Assembly (NCBI GenBank): GCA_025451895.1
Contig: JANWJP010000169.1
Coordinates: 1 to 47,677, forward strand
DNA from: Robertmurraya sp.
GTDB taxonomy: Bacteria > Bacillota > Bacilli > Bacillales > Cytobacillaceae
Reading direction: 5' to 3'
Length of the DNA stretch: 47,677 nt
Shown: piece after piece, positions 35,827 through 44,646 of the stretch
How the letters are laid out: every line of letters begins with the position of its first letter
How positions within the stretch are numbered: the first letter of the stretch is position 1
Position numbers and translations under genes: made by a program
The notes under the pieces: model-generated
Seen by the model: only the letters and a program-made list of their open reading frames with translations
Database searches by the model: none
Told to the model about the DNA's origin: nothing

Positions 35827-38295
35827 ATGAGCAGACTGAACCATATTTTTCCCAAAGCTGTCAGAAAAACAAAAAACAGGATTCTGAAGGATATCAGACA
35901 ATTCATGACAAAAAAGAAACACTCCCTTTGCTCACACAATATTTAGAGGACAGAAATACCTGGCTGGAACATATTTGGATTCATACATGGCGGGACTATG
36001 CATCAAAAAGTATTTCAAAAGATGAAAAGCTTCTCTTTCTGAAGGGCCGTGGATATATTGTTGAAGGTGTAAATAGAAAAATTATTAACCGTTTATTTTC
36101 TGACGAAGTGGCTTCATTTAAGTCTTTTGATGTTAAATCCTGGCTGTTGGATGAATTTTCCGGAGGAGAAAAATGAACAGTTCTTTATCAGGAGACGAGA
36201 CAAAATTATTTTCTTAAACTTGAGGCAGAACGGCTTGTACAAAAGAAAATCCATTTGCTTGATAAAATTGAACAGACAAGCCGAAAGATCATCGAAAAAG
36301 AAAAATTATTTTATTATTTATACAGCAGATTTTTAACAGCCCGGCATCTTAATGAACATCTTGGCAGGAAGCAAAAAAGAGAAATTCTTTCCGCTGATGA
36401 AGAGTTTGTACTGGGTGATTTCCTCATTTGCGTCGAACCATATAGCGATAAAATGCACAATGCTCTTTTTTCCTGCCGCGAAATGGTTTTTGATCATTTA
36501 GTTGACAGGATTGCGACTGCTGCGAGTGATGGACTCCCTGCTGTTCTTCATCGGGAATATGAGGAATTGTTTTATGAAGCACTTACTCCTTCCCGTATTA
36601 CAAGCATTATCGAAGATGCTATGGATTCTTTCATTAGCGAAGTATTTGAAGAACTTGAAAATGAACGAATCGTTGATCTTCTGAGGCTGGCGGAAATTCC
36701 CTTTGAGTTTTACCTTCATAAAACCATATATGACAAGGACTGCGGAGAACGGAAGAGAAAACAAGAGGAAGCAATCCTGGAATTAAGGCAAAAAAAAGAA
36801 GAAGCGAGAATGCTTGCTGATATTTTTGATACAGAATACCGTTCAAAACCCAATGATCATATCCGTTACGTTTTGCATATCGGTGAGACAAATACAGGAA
36901 AAACATATCATGCTTCTCCAAGCAGTTTCAAAAGCATTTTTTTCACATTAAAACTCCCGATAATATGAACCTCGTTTGCATTCGCTCCGGTAATTGCTAT
37001 ATACCAGGAAAACCGCGGTCTCTGTCGGCAATCATTTGCGCTTCATCAATCACAACCAGTTCATAAAAGTCTTTTTCCGTAAACATCTCCACAGTACTCT
37101 CCATATGCCTTGCTCCGGGTGTGTTTTTCTCTTCTTCCCCTGTTTTTAAAGTGCAGGGAACCCCGTCATGATTTAATTTTTCATAGACTTCAAGGGCCAG
37201 CAGTCTTAACGGAGCAAGGTATAACCCGCTGTTTGCTTCCATCAGTCTTTTTAACGAATACACCCGTGAAATTCCCCTTCAAGTTGAAAATAAACTTTTT
37301 AAACTGAAGGACACAAAAAAGGGGGATGCTCTTGTTTGCTTTTCCAGAAAGAAGGTTTTGGAAACTGCTTCAAGACTGGAGAACAACGGGTTTTCTGTCA
37401 GCATGATTTATGGAAGTATGCCCCCCGAGACGAGAAAAAAACAAATGGAACGTTTCATTCATGGAGAATCTGAGGTCGTTTCCACCGATGCAAGTGGTAT
37501 GGGCCTGAATCTTCCCATTCGCCGGATTGTCTTTCTGGAAACAGAAAAATTTGACGGGATGAGAAGAAGGAGACTCACTTCGCAGGAAGTGAAACAAATT
37601 GCCGGCAGAGCGGGCAGAAAGGGAATTTTTGATGTCGGTACAGTGGCTTTTGCCAGTGATGCCAAGGAATGAAAAAGTTGCTTTTTCAGGAGGACCGGCC
37701 GATTCAGACATTTGCCATTGCTCCGACGAATGAACATCTGAAAAAGTTTCAAAAATATTCGCGTGATTTGGGAAGATTCTTTGAGCTTTGGAAAAAATTC
37801 GAAAGCCCGAAAGGAACAAAAAAGGCTTCCCTCGCAGAGGAAAAAGAATTATATGATTTAATTAAAGGAACGCAAATTGAGGCGCGCTTATCGCTCATGG
37901 AACTTTACGGATTTTTGCATTTGCCTTTTTCAGCAAAGGAACAGGGACTTGCCTGGCAATGGTTGGAGACGATGCAGGCAATAGTCAATGATCATGATTT
38001 GCCTGAACCGGTTATTAAAAAAGGGACACTTGAGGCACTCGAGTATTCTTATAAAGCGCTGGGCCTGCATTTCCTTTTTCTCTACCGGTTAAATAAAAGA
38101 ACGGAAGCTGCCTACTGGGAAAAGGTGAGAGAAGAACTGAGCGATGAAATTCATAAATTTCTTAAAACAGAAGTGAAAAATATTCGGAAGAAATGCCGAA
38201 ATTGCGGAAGTACACTTTCCTGGGATTATCCGCACGGACTTTGCAACCCATGCTATACCGCCCGTTTTATTGAATACGAATGGGATTGGGATTAA
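35827..38295 (+). pseudogene. SUV3-type DExH helicase, disrupted by frameshifts, a stop and an inversion
   Basis: Remains of an RNA/DNA helicase of about 820 residues. The start ATG at 35827 has a good AAGGAG site (MSRLNHIFPKAVRKTKNRIL). Lesions: a missing A in the run 35910-35915 shifts the frame into LPLLTQYLEDRNTWLEH; TGA at 36174 (SGGEK-stop-TVLYQETRQNYF) interrupts the same frame; from 36913 to 37256 the coding strand is reversed, so motif Ia (SGLYLAPLRLLALEVYEKL) and the DEAQ box (VVIDEAQMIADRDRGF) are on the other strand, with one T also missing; a last frameshift lies near 37670 (FASDAKE / MKKLLFQED). Motif I GETNTGKTYHA, motif VI QIAGRAGRKG and a C-terminal zinc ribbon (CRNCG...CNPCY) remain. 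It cannot make one protein. Confidence 0.88.
36913..37256 (-). other. Inverted internal segment of the helicase gene
   Basis: A 344-bp block in reverse orientation relative to the rest of the gene. Turning it back joins CAT-G to CG-TTA and GAA-G to AA-TAC, giving KTYHALKRLMEANSG at one junction and LLGEEYTREIPLQ at the other. One T restored at 37009-37012 (SWY in place of PGI-stop) makes 345 nt, so the frame is kept exactly. No inverted repeat is visible at the two junctions. Confidence 0.85.
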
Positions 38296-38324
38296 CCGCT
38301 GCAAAAATATTGCAGCGGTTTTGG
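38294..38324 (+). terminator. Intrinsic terminator
   Basis: AACCGCTGCAA and TTGCAGCGGTTTT pair over a 5-nt loop. It closes the helicase remnant. Confidence 0.85.
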
Positions 38325-38409
38325 AATTTATAGATAAAGCAGATATGATTGCCGGACAGATGGGTATAATCATGGCTAAGGAGTTTTTACGACAATTGAG
38401 GTGACTGCA

Positions 38410-39897
38410 ATGAAGAAAAAGTTAATAATCTGCTTCCTTTTTTATGTTGCGCTCATATTAACGCTTCTTATTCCACAGCAAAACTTATCACCAAAGGCTG
38501 AACTCAAAAATGACGAATTAACATCTTATCAAAAGTTAACGGCACTCTTAAAAAACGAAAGAATTTTGTCCGGCGCTGCAGCCGGTGTCAGCATTCGTTC
38601 GGCAGAAACAGGAGAACTTCTTTATGACTATAATGGAGGGGCCCGTCTCCGGCCTGCGTCTAATATGAAATTGTTAACCGCAGCGGCGGCGCTGTCAAAG
38701 CTCGGTGAAAACTATCGTTTTACAACAGAAATATGGCTGGACGGAAAGAAAGAAGGAAAAACTCTCAAAGGGAATTTATATCTGAAAGGAAAAGGAGATC
38801 CGACTCTGCTAATAAAGGATTTACAGGAATTTTCCAAAAAAATAAAAATGCAGGGGATCGAAAGAATAGAGGGAAATGTGATTGGCGATGATTCCTGGTA
38901 TGATAACGTCCGCTATTCCCAAGATATGATTTGGAGCGATGAGGAGGCGTACTACGGATCTCAAATTTCTGCATTGACAATATCGCCAAACAAAGATTTT
39001 GATGCAGGAACAGTCATTCTCGAAATTGAACCGGGTGCAAAAATCGGTGATTCCGCAAAAATTAGTTTATCCCCGGGCGATGCCGGATATATATCCATAG
39101 AAAACAAACTGACAACCATCTCCCCGGACAGCACCGGAGAGATTAAAACAAAGAGAGAACACGGGGAAAATAAAATTATCGTTGAAGGTGCTGTTCCCTT
39201 GTATTCAAAACCCCATCGGGAATGGGTCTCTGTTTGGGAGCCCGGTGAATGGACAGTGAGACTTTTTAAACAAGCACTGCTTAAGGAAGGAGTGGCAGTG
39301 AATGGATCCGTGTCAATGGGAACTGTTCCCAAAGATGCAAGAAGAATCATCTCCCGGTCTTCCATACCATTGTCAGAACTTTTAAAACCGTTTTTGATGT
39401 TGAGTAACAATGGTCACGCAGATATATTAGTCAAAGAAATGGGGAAGATTTTTGGCGGAGAGGGAAGCTTTGAGGCGGGACTTGAAGTATTGAAAACAGA
39501 GCTTTTACGGTATGGATTCGTGTCTGATGACTTTATGATCCGCGACGGTTCCGGAATCTCCCATTTGACACTGATTACGGCTAATCAACTCTCAAGTTTT
39601 TTATATCAAATTCAAAAGGAAAACTGGTTTCCTGTTTTTCTTAAAGCATTGCCTGAGGCGGGAAACAAAGAGCGTTTTATGGGCGGAACGCTGAGAAACC
39701 GTTTCAATGGATCACCTGTTGCCGGTCAAGTCAGAGCCAAAACAGGAACTTTAACTTCTGTCACTTCCATTTCCGGCTATATGACGACAAAAACCGGGAA
39801 AAAATTAATTTTCTCCATTTTTTTAAATAATTTGATCAACGAAGATGAAGGAAAAAAATTAGAAGACAAAATGATTGAAATCTTATGGAATCAATAA
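38410..39897 (+). CDS. D-Ala-D-Ala carboxypeptidase/endopeptidase (S13, PBP4-type)
   Basis: Exported penicillin-binding protein of 495 residues; the start is the ATG at 38410 behind GAGGTG. A hydrophobic N-terminus (residues 4-21) serves as signal or anchor. Active-site motifs: S84-N-M-K87 (RPASNMKLLT), SNN (MLSNNGHADIL) and KTG (VRAKTGTLTS). A large insert between the first two motifs is typical of S13 enzymes such as B. subtilis DacC. It probably trims cross-links or pentapeptides in peptidoglycan, possibly in stationary phase or sporulation. Confidence 0.93.
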   Translation: MKKKLIICFLFYVALILTLLIPQQNLSPKAELKNDELTSYQKLTALLKNERILSGAAAGVSIRSAETGELLYDYNGGARLRPASNMKLLTAAAALSKLGENYRFTTEIWLDGKKEGKTLKGNLYLKGKGDPTLLIKDLQEFSKKIKMQGIERIEGNVIGDDSWYDNVRYSQDMIWSDEEAYYGSQISALTISPNKDFDAGTVILEIEPGAKIGDSAKISLSPGDAGYISIENKLTTISPDSTGEIKTKREHGENKIIVEGAVPLYSKPHREWVSVWEPGEWTVRLFKQALLKEGVAVNGSVSMGTVPKDARRIISRSSIPLSELLKPFLMLSNNGHADILVKEMGKIFGGEGSFEAGLEVLKTELLRYGFVSDDFMIRDGSGISHLTLITANQLSSFLYQIQKENWFPVFLKALPEAGNKERFMGGTLRNRFNGSPVAGQVRAKTGTLTSVTSISGYMTTKTGKKLIFSIFLNNLINEDEGKKLEDKMIEILWNQ

Positions 39898-39943
39898 TTG
39901 GATGCCGCAAATCATTTTGAACCGGAGTAAATTACATTTTTAC

Positions 39944-39971
39944 AAAAAAGACTGTTTTCAGTCTTTTTTCT
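39944..39971 (+). terminator. Intrinsic terminator
   Basis: AAAAAAGACTG and CAGTCTTTTTT pair over TTTT. It closes the PBP4-type gene. Confidence 0.9.
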
Positions 39972-40095
39972 TTTCGTTGCAGGCAAAAGATTGAATTTGT
40001 AGAATTTTTAGTATTAAATATATTAAGATGGAAACTCAAGACAGGGCCTAATCTGAATGCCCTTATTGTGACAGTATCATTAGAAGGAGGTTTGT

Positions 40096-40890
40096 ATGGT
40101 TAATTTCGCTGTTAATTTAACGACGATTTTTACGGAAGTTCCTTTTGCAGACCGGTTTAAAAAAGCCAAGGAGGCCGGTTTTTCTTATGTGGAATGCCAG
40201 TTCCCTTATGAAGAACCGATTCAGCGCCTTCTTCGCCTTTTACATAATAATAATCTTTCAATGGTCCTTATAAATATGCCTGCCGGAAATTGGGCACAAG
40301 GGGAGAGGGGACTGGCCATTTACCCGGAACGCAGAGAAGAGTTTAAGGAAGCCCTTAATATGAGCATACAATATGCTTTTGCGTTAAAATCTCCAAACAT
40401 CCATTGTATGGCGGGAATTCTATCCCCGGAACAAAGCAGGGAAGAAGCAAGAAAAGTTTTTATCGAAAATTTAAAATATGCAGGAAGGAAATTTGCGGCG
40501 CTGGGACTTACTCTATTGATTGAACCCATTAATCCATACGATATGCCGGGTTATTTTTTAACGGATATTCATGATGCAGTAAAAATAATTAAGGAAGTTA
40601 ATCTGCCCAATGTAAGGCTTCAATTTGATTTTTATCATATCGAACGGATACACGGCAACTCTCTTGAACTTTTTAAGAAATATTTCCGGTTAATCAGTCA
40701 TGTGCAAATCGCGGATCATCCCGGCCGCCATGAGCCCGGCACCGGTTCTATCAATTATAAGGAAATTTTTGCGGAAATGGATCGTCTCGGATATAAAAGG
40801 CCGTTAGGGTTAGAATATACACCGGCCGGAAAAAGTGAAGACAGCTTTCACTGGCTGTTAAAAGAGGGAGGCGGAAGCAGGATATTATGA
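40096..40890 (+). CDS. hyi: Hydroxypyruvate isomerase-like protein
   Basis: TIM-barrel isomerase of 264 residues behind AGAAGGAGG. N-terminus NLTTIFTEVPFADRFKKAKEAGFSYVECQFPYE, then GNWAQGERGLAIYPERREEF, close to the GDWA-GERG block of E. coli Hyi. Metal ligands lie in LLIEPINPYDMPGYFL, FDFYHIER and HVQIADHPGRHEPGTGSINY. It interconverts hydroxypyruvate and tartronate semialdehyde. The next gene, overlapping by 4 nt, reduces tartronate semialdehyde. No glyoxylate carboligase gene is adjacent. Confidence 0.9.
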   Translation: MVNFAVNLTTIFTEVPFADRFKKAKEAGFSYVECQFPYEEPIQRLLRLLHNNNLSMVLINMPAGNWAQGERGLAIYPERREEFKEALNMSIQYAFALKSPNIHCMAGILSPEQSREEARKVFIENLKYAGRKFAALGLTLLIEPINPYDMPGYFLTDIHDAVKIIKEVNLPNVRLQFDFYHIERIHGNSLELFKKYFRLISHVQIADHPGRHEPGTGSINYKEIFAEMDRLGYKRPLGLEYTPAGKSEDSFHWLLKEGGGSRIL

Positions 40891-41774
40891 AGGTAGGATT
40901 TATTGGCACCGGCGTGATGGGCTCAAGAATGGTGAAGCGCTTTCTTCAGGCCGGACATCAGGTGACTGTATTTAACAGAACTCCGGAAAAATTATCTCCG
41001 CTGCTGGAGCTCGGTGCAGTCAAGGCGGAAAATTTTCAGGAGATTGCCGAAAAATCAGAGATTATTTGTACATGCCTTTCAATGCCAAAGGATTCCTTGA
41101 GTGTCTATTTAGGTGAGGAAGGAATCCTGCAATATGCAAAAAAGGGAACCATTCTCATCGATTTTTCCACCGTTGACGCAGACACAAGCAAAACGATTTT
41201 TGCGGAAGCAGTAAAAAAGGAAGTGCACTTTTTTGACGCACCTGTCAGCGGCGGTCCGGAGGGCGTGGAAAAAGGCAACCTGACTATTATGGTCGGGGGC
41301 CGAAAAAGCATTTTTGAGCATATAAAACCTCTTTTGAAATCAATCGGAACCACTATTGAATATTTAGGGCCTTCCGGATCAGGCAGTATAGCCAAGCTTA
41401 TTAATCAATATCTGGTTGCGGTTCATTCTGTAGCCGCTTCCGAAGCAATGGTGTGCGGGGCAGCCCATGGTCTTGATCCTGTTCAGCTTTATAAAATTCT
41501 TAAAGTAAGCTACGGATACAGCCGGATGCTGGAAAGACATATGGAGCAGTATGTTTTCGACCGGAATTTTGAACCGGGCGGCGCCGTGAAGTATGTTCAT
41601 AAAGATGTATCGTTGGGAAATAAAATATTTGACCGGGCAGGGCTGACCAAAACACTTGGCGTTTTTGCCGAAGAGTCTTTCGCAGATGCGATGGAAAAAG
41701 GATATTCCGAACTTGATATGTCTGCCGTTATTAAGCCGCTTGAAGAAAAATGCGGGGTAACGGTAAAAAAATAA
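40887..41774 (+). CDS. glxR: Tartronate semialdehyde reductase-like beta-hydroxyacid dehydrogenase
   Basis: 295 residues; the ATG overlaps the hyi stop. Rossmann motif GFIGTGVMGSRM at the start, DAPVSGGPEGVEKGNLTIMVGG (substrate-binding signature), and the catalytic Lys in GSGSIAKLINQYL. Family members reduce 2-hydroxy-3-oxopropionate to D-glycerate; 3-hydroxyisobutyrate dehydrogenases are close relatives, so the substrate rests on the hyi neighbour. Together they would channel hydroxypyruvate or tartronate semialdehyde into glycerate. Confidence 0.88.
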   Translation: MKVGFIGTGVMGSRMVKRFLQAGHQVTVFNRTPEKLSPLLELGAVKAENFQEIAEKSEIICTCLSMPKDSLSVYLGEEGILQYAKKGTILIDFSTVDADTSKTIFAEAVKKEVHFFDAPVSGGPEGVEKGNLTIMVGGRKSIFEHIKPLLKSIGTTIEYLGPSGSGSIAKLINQYLVAVHSVAASEAMVCGAAHGLDPVQLYKILKVSYGYSRMLERHMEQYVFDRNFEPGGAVKYVHKDVSLGNKIFDRAGLTKTLGVFAEESFADAMEKGYSELDMSAVIKPLEEKCGVTVKK

Positions 41775-41834
41775 ATATTGTTACAGAAAACAGCCCTGAT
41801 TCAGGAGAGATAATAAATGTGCCTCTGTTTGCAA

Positions 41835-41866
41835 GTGCCAATCCCCAAGATTGGCACAGTTTTTTT
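41835..41866 (+). terminator. Intrinsic terminator
   Basis: GTGCCAATC and GATTGGCAC form a perfect 9-bp stem over CCCAA, followed by seven T. It closes hyi-glxR. Confidence 0.92.
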
Positions 41867-42028
41867 ATTGAAACAAGGTGTGTACGTATTATAGTCATGA
41901 TTGGATTAATCTATTGTTAGCTGGATTTTCTCTATTATACGGTTGAAAACAGAATAACTGATTCATTAAGCTTCAAGATTTTGCCGGTGTAATTTTGACG
42001 GAAATTTTACAAAATGGTGAAAACTCGG

Positions 42029-42057
42029 TTGACAGTATACCTGCGCGGGTATAAAAT
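42029..42057 (+). promoter_or_regulatory. Promoter and CstR-type operator 1
   Basis: TTGACA (42029-42034) and TAAAAT (42052-42057) are 17 bp apart. Between them lies ATACC TGCGCG GGTAT (42037-42052), an ATACC-N6-GGTAT palindrome typical of CsoR/CstR operators. A repressor bound there would block RNA polymerase. Confidence 0.8.
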
Positions 42058-42107
42058 ATCAATGATGCAAGTCTCATAATGCAGAAGCGGGAAGGGAGAT
42101 GGCCGTT

Positions 42108-42371
42108 TTGAAGTATGATAATTCTGTTAAAAACAGATTAAAGCGGATTGAGGGCCAGATTAGAGGGGTATTGAAAATGATGGAAAGTCAGCAGGAGTGT
42201 AAGGATATCGTGACACAGTTGACTGCTGTTCGTTCTGCGGTTGACAGAACAATTGGCGTTATCGTCAGCTCTAATTTGGTAGATTGTGTCATTGAAGCGA
42301 ACCAGAATAACGGGAAAGGTATGGATCAATCTGTTGAGGAAGCCATACAATTATTAATCAAAAGCAGATAA
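42108..42371 (+). CDS. cstR: CstR-type persulfide-sensing repressor (CsoR family)
   Basis: An all-helical repressor of 87 residues if started at TTG 42108, nine bases after GGGAG; the ATG at 42099 touches the ribosome site. NRLKRIEGQIRGVLKMM is the family signature. Two cysteines, in QQECKDIV and NLVDCVIEAN, match the CstR pair. Where CsoR copper sensors have His before the second Cys region, this has Asn (NLVDC), which argues against copper. Two ATACC-N6-GGTA palindromes and two rhodanese genes downstream support a sulfide/persulfide response. Confidence 0.85.
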   Translation: MKYDNSVKNRLKRIEGQIRGVLKMMESQQECKDIVTQLTAVRSAVDRTIGVIVSSNLVDCVIEANQNNGKGMDQSVEEAIQLLIKSR

Positions 42372-42394
42372 TAGCAGAAAACTCTCCAAAATTT

Positions 42395-42410
42395 ATACCC
42401 GGTCGGGTAA
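42395..42410. promoter_or_regulatory. CstR-type operator 2
   Basis: ATACC CGGTCG GGTAA repeats the ATACC-N6-GGTA pattern of operator 1, about 140 bp upstream of the rhodanese start. A TATAAT follows at 42422-42427, so the rhodanese genes may have their own repressed promoter. Confidence 0.7.
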
Positions 42411-42551
42411 TTTTTTGCCCGTATAATGATAACGCATTCAGAAACCATGCCATTCAATCTATCTTTTTTACGTTTTTTGGATCTTTTTTGATAGGCAGAT
42501 TGTGAAAAACGAAACAAATCAAAAATCTTGAAGGAACAGGGGGGAAATATC

Positions 42552-42911
42552 TTGGATTTTGTATTATACGGGCTTCTTGCCCTTCTACTAGTTATTGTTA
42601 TCAGAACTTTCTTGCCGGTAAAAGGAATTAGAAATATTTCCGTTCACCAATTAAAGGATGAATTAAAGGACAAGGATAAACAATTTATAGATGTGCGCAC
42701 GGCAGCTGAATACAAGGGGTATCATATCAGAGGTTTTAAGAATATCCCGCTCCATCAGCTTGAGCAAAAAGCAGCATCACTGGCAAAGGATAAAGAAGTG
42801 GTTCTCATTTGCCAAAGCGGAGCAAGGAGTCTAAGAGCAGCCAGAATCCTTAAAAAATCAGGTTTCTCAAAAATTACAAATGTCAAAGGCGGAGTAAGCG
42901 CCTGGAGATAA
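42552..42911 (+). CDS. Membrane-anchored rhodanese
   Basis: 119 residues from TTG 42552 behind GGGGGG with 7-nt spacing. The N-terminus (FVLYGLLALLLVIVIRTFL) is a membrane segment; the rest is one rhodanese domain with QFIDVRTAAEYKGYHIRGFKNIPL and the active-site Cys in VLICQSGARS. It handles persulfide sulfur at the membrane, under probable CstR control. Confidence 0.9.
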   Translation: MDFVLYGLLALLLVIVIRTFLPVKGIRNISVHQLKDELKDKDKQFIDVRTAAEYKGYHIRGFKNIPLHQLEQKAASLAKDKEVVLICQSGARSLRAARILKKSGFSKITNVKGGVSAWR

Positions 42912-42943
42912 AAACATACATAAAAAACAGGGGGATATATAAG

Positions 42944-43243
42944 ATGAATCAAATTACAGCCATGGAAGTAGAAAAAATGTTATCAGAAGGAAAAGACGTA
43001 ACAATTCTTGATGTTCGTGAAACATATGAAGTTGCTCAGGGAAAAATTCCCGGCGCTATTAATATACCTCTTGGATCGCTAAATGCCCGCATCAATGAAT
43101 TGGACAAGAACAAGGAATACATTTGCGTTTGTCTGTCAGGTTCGAGGAGCAGTTATGCGACAATGCTCCTTGCAAGCATGGGTTTCAAAGTAACAAATAT
43201 GCTTGGCGGCATGATGTCCTGGCGCGGGGAAATCGCCATATAA
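42944..43243 (+). CDS. Soluble single-domain rhodanese
   Basis: 99 residues, no membrane segment. ILDVRETYEVAQGKIPGAINIPLG and the active-site loop CVCLSGSRSSYA; the nucleophile should be the second Cys (C-L-S-G-S-R). It lies 32 nt after the membrane rhodanese behind GGGGGATATA, in one operon. Confidence 0.92.
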   Translation: MNQITAMEVEKMLSEGKDVTILDVRETYEVAQGKIPGAINIPLGSLNARINELDKNKEYICVCLSGSRSSYATMLLASMGFKVTNMLGGMMSWRGEIAI

Positions 43244-43268
43244 TCAATAAATGAAGAGATTTAAAAAA

Positions 43269-43299
43269 GGGGCTGTTATCATTGCAGCCCCTATTTTTT
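43269..43299. terminator. Terminator between the rhodanese operon and the CAP gene
   Basis: GGGGCTG and CAGCCCC pair over a 9-nt loop, with TATTTTTTAT on the right and AAAAAA on the left, so it can act on both strands. Confidence 0.8.
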
Positions 43300-44349
43300 A
43301 TAAAATTTTTCCGTAAAGAAAGGTTGTGACTGGCTGTTAAAAGCAACACCAATGCCAATATATTCAAACTTTGATTGCAGAATATTTTCCCTGTGACCCA
43401 TTGAATTCATGAGTCCTTCATGAGCGAAAATACTGTTAAATTGTCCATAGGCCAAATTTTCTCCGGCAAAGGTAAAATAGATTTTATCTTCTCGCATACG
43501 GTCAAATGGTGACTTTCCTTGTAAATTTGTATGATTAAAATAATTGTTTTCTGCCATATCAATACTGTGCATGCGGGCGGTGTCCCGGACTCTTTCATCC
43601 CATTTTAGCGGGGGAAGATTAAAACGGACCCTTGTTGCATTGGTTAAATCAAATAATTGATATTCAAACCCGTTCCTTAACTCCCGGCTCGCATCCGCGT
43701 ACAAATTTTTTTTGCGGTCTTCCATATCTTTGCTGACAATGAGAATGGAAGTCAATGCGTTATTATTGTGCTTATCATAAAAAATCGTGACATAGCAATG
43801 ATCAATAAAAAAGATTTGATAATCTTCATCTTCCCGCAATTGATAGTAATACATCCCTTTTTGAATTCTTGTCAGCGGAGGACCCAGAATATTTTCCACC
43901 TCTTCTTTTGTAACTCCCAACCTTATCCCGTTCCTTGATGTAATCAGATCCTGGTTTGTAAACAGCCCTGCCACCTTTTTTTGTTCATCGAACATGATTT
44001 TCAGGAAATTTCGATAGTGGTCATGATATGTGTGCCAGTTTGTACCGTACTCGTTAACAGAAATCCGTTCCGGTTGCCCAAGTTCTTCTTCCACTTCATG
44101 AAAGGGTGTGCCGATTTCTATATTTAAAACAGAAAAAGTATGCAAAACCGGTTCTTCCAATAACGGCTTTTCAATTTCCTTTTCATTGGGGGATAGTTCC
44201 TGTTCCGCCCAATCTTCTATTGTCTCAATCATCGTTTGTATCTCTTCGTAAATAGTGTTCCATGCTTCATGCATGGCATCACGAAGCAGATGCATAGGAA
44301 CAAAAAATATAAGGAATAATAAGGCACCGATTAATAATAAACGTTTCAT
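43291..44349 (-). CDS. CAP-domain protein with CAP-associated N-terminal domain (YlbC-like)
   Basis: 352 residues; the start is the ATG at 44349 behind GGAAGGAG. One N-terminal membrane segment (MKRLLLIGALLFLIFFVPM), then a CAP-associated region in two similar halves (IEIGTPFHEVEEELGQPERIS and IRLGVTKEEVENILGPPLTRI), then a C-terminal CAP domain (FDLTNATRVRFNLPPLKWD, YFNHTNLQGKSPFDRM, AGENLAYG, MNSMGHRENILQSKFEYIGIG). This is the B. subtilis YlbC architecture. Extracellular, function unknown. Confidence 0.88.
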   Translation of the reverse strand: MKRLLLIGALLFLIFFVPMHLLRDAMHEAWNTIYEEIQTMIETIEDWAEQELSPNEKEIEKPLLEEPVLHTFSVLNIEIGTPFHEVEEELGQPERISVNEYGTNWHTYHDHYRNFLKIMFDEQKKVAGLFTNQDLITSRNGIRLGVTKEEVENILGPPLTRIQKGMYYYQLREDEDYQIFFIDHCYVTIFYDKHNNNALTSILIVSKDMEDRKKNLYADASRELRNGFEYQLFDLTNATRVRFNLPPLKWDERVRDTARMHSIDMAENNYFNHTNLQGKSPFDRMREDKIYFTFAGENLAYGQFNSIFAHEGLMNSMGHRENILQSKFEYIGIGVAFNSQSQPFFTEKFYKK

Positions 44350-44475
44350 GTCCGCTCCTTCCTTTTCCGGGGCCGGCCGTTCCTTCGGGCTCATTCAGGC
44401 CGGGCCGGTATCAGGATGGTTTATTTTTCGATAATTTCATTATAATCGATTTAACTATCAATTTAATGGAATTTC

Positions 44476-44489
44476 TTGATCAAAATCAT
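44476..44489. promoter_or_regulatory. FNR-box-like site before the Crp/Fnr gene
   Basis: TTGAT CAAA ATCAT matches TTGAT-N4-ATCAA at nine of ten defined positions, about 160 bp upstream of the regulator start. Possible autoregulation. Confidence 0.5.
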
Positions 44490-44646
44490 TGTTTTGCAAG
44501 GGCTAAAACGATATTCTAAGATAATAACCGGAATGGAAATTTTTAAACTGTTTCATCGGAGGGGAATTTGAATAATACAGAAAAGAATTTTAATATTTGT
44601 TTGATATAACAATATTTATAAATACTATTCATTAGGAGTGACAGTC

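Noticed and set aside
36174-36176. A second selenocysteine codon in the helicase gene
   Set aside because: The TGA probably replaces Trp, no GGTCT-type hairpin follows, and the gene has several other lesions.
36997-37263. An independent reverse-strand gene with a DEAQ motif
   Set aside because: Its sequence is the missing middle of the helicase encoded on the other strand; it is an inverted piece, not a gene.
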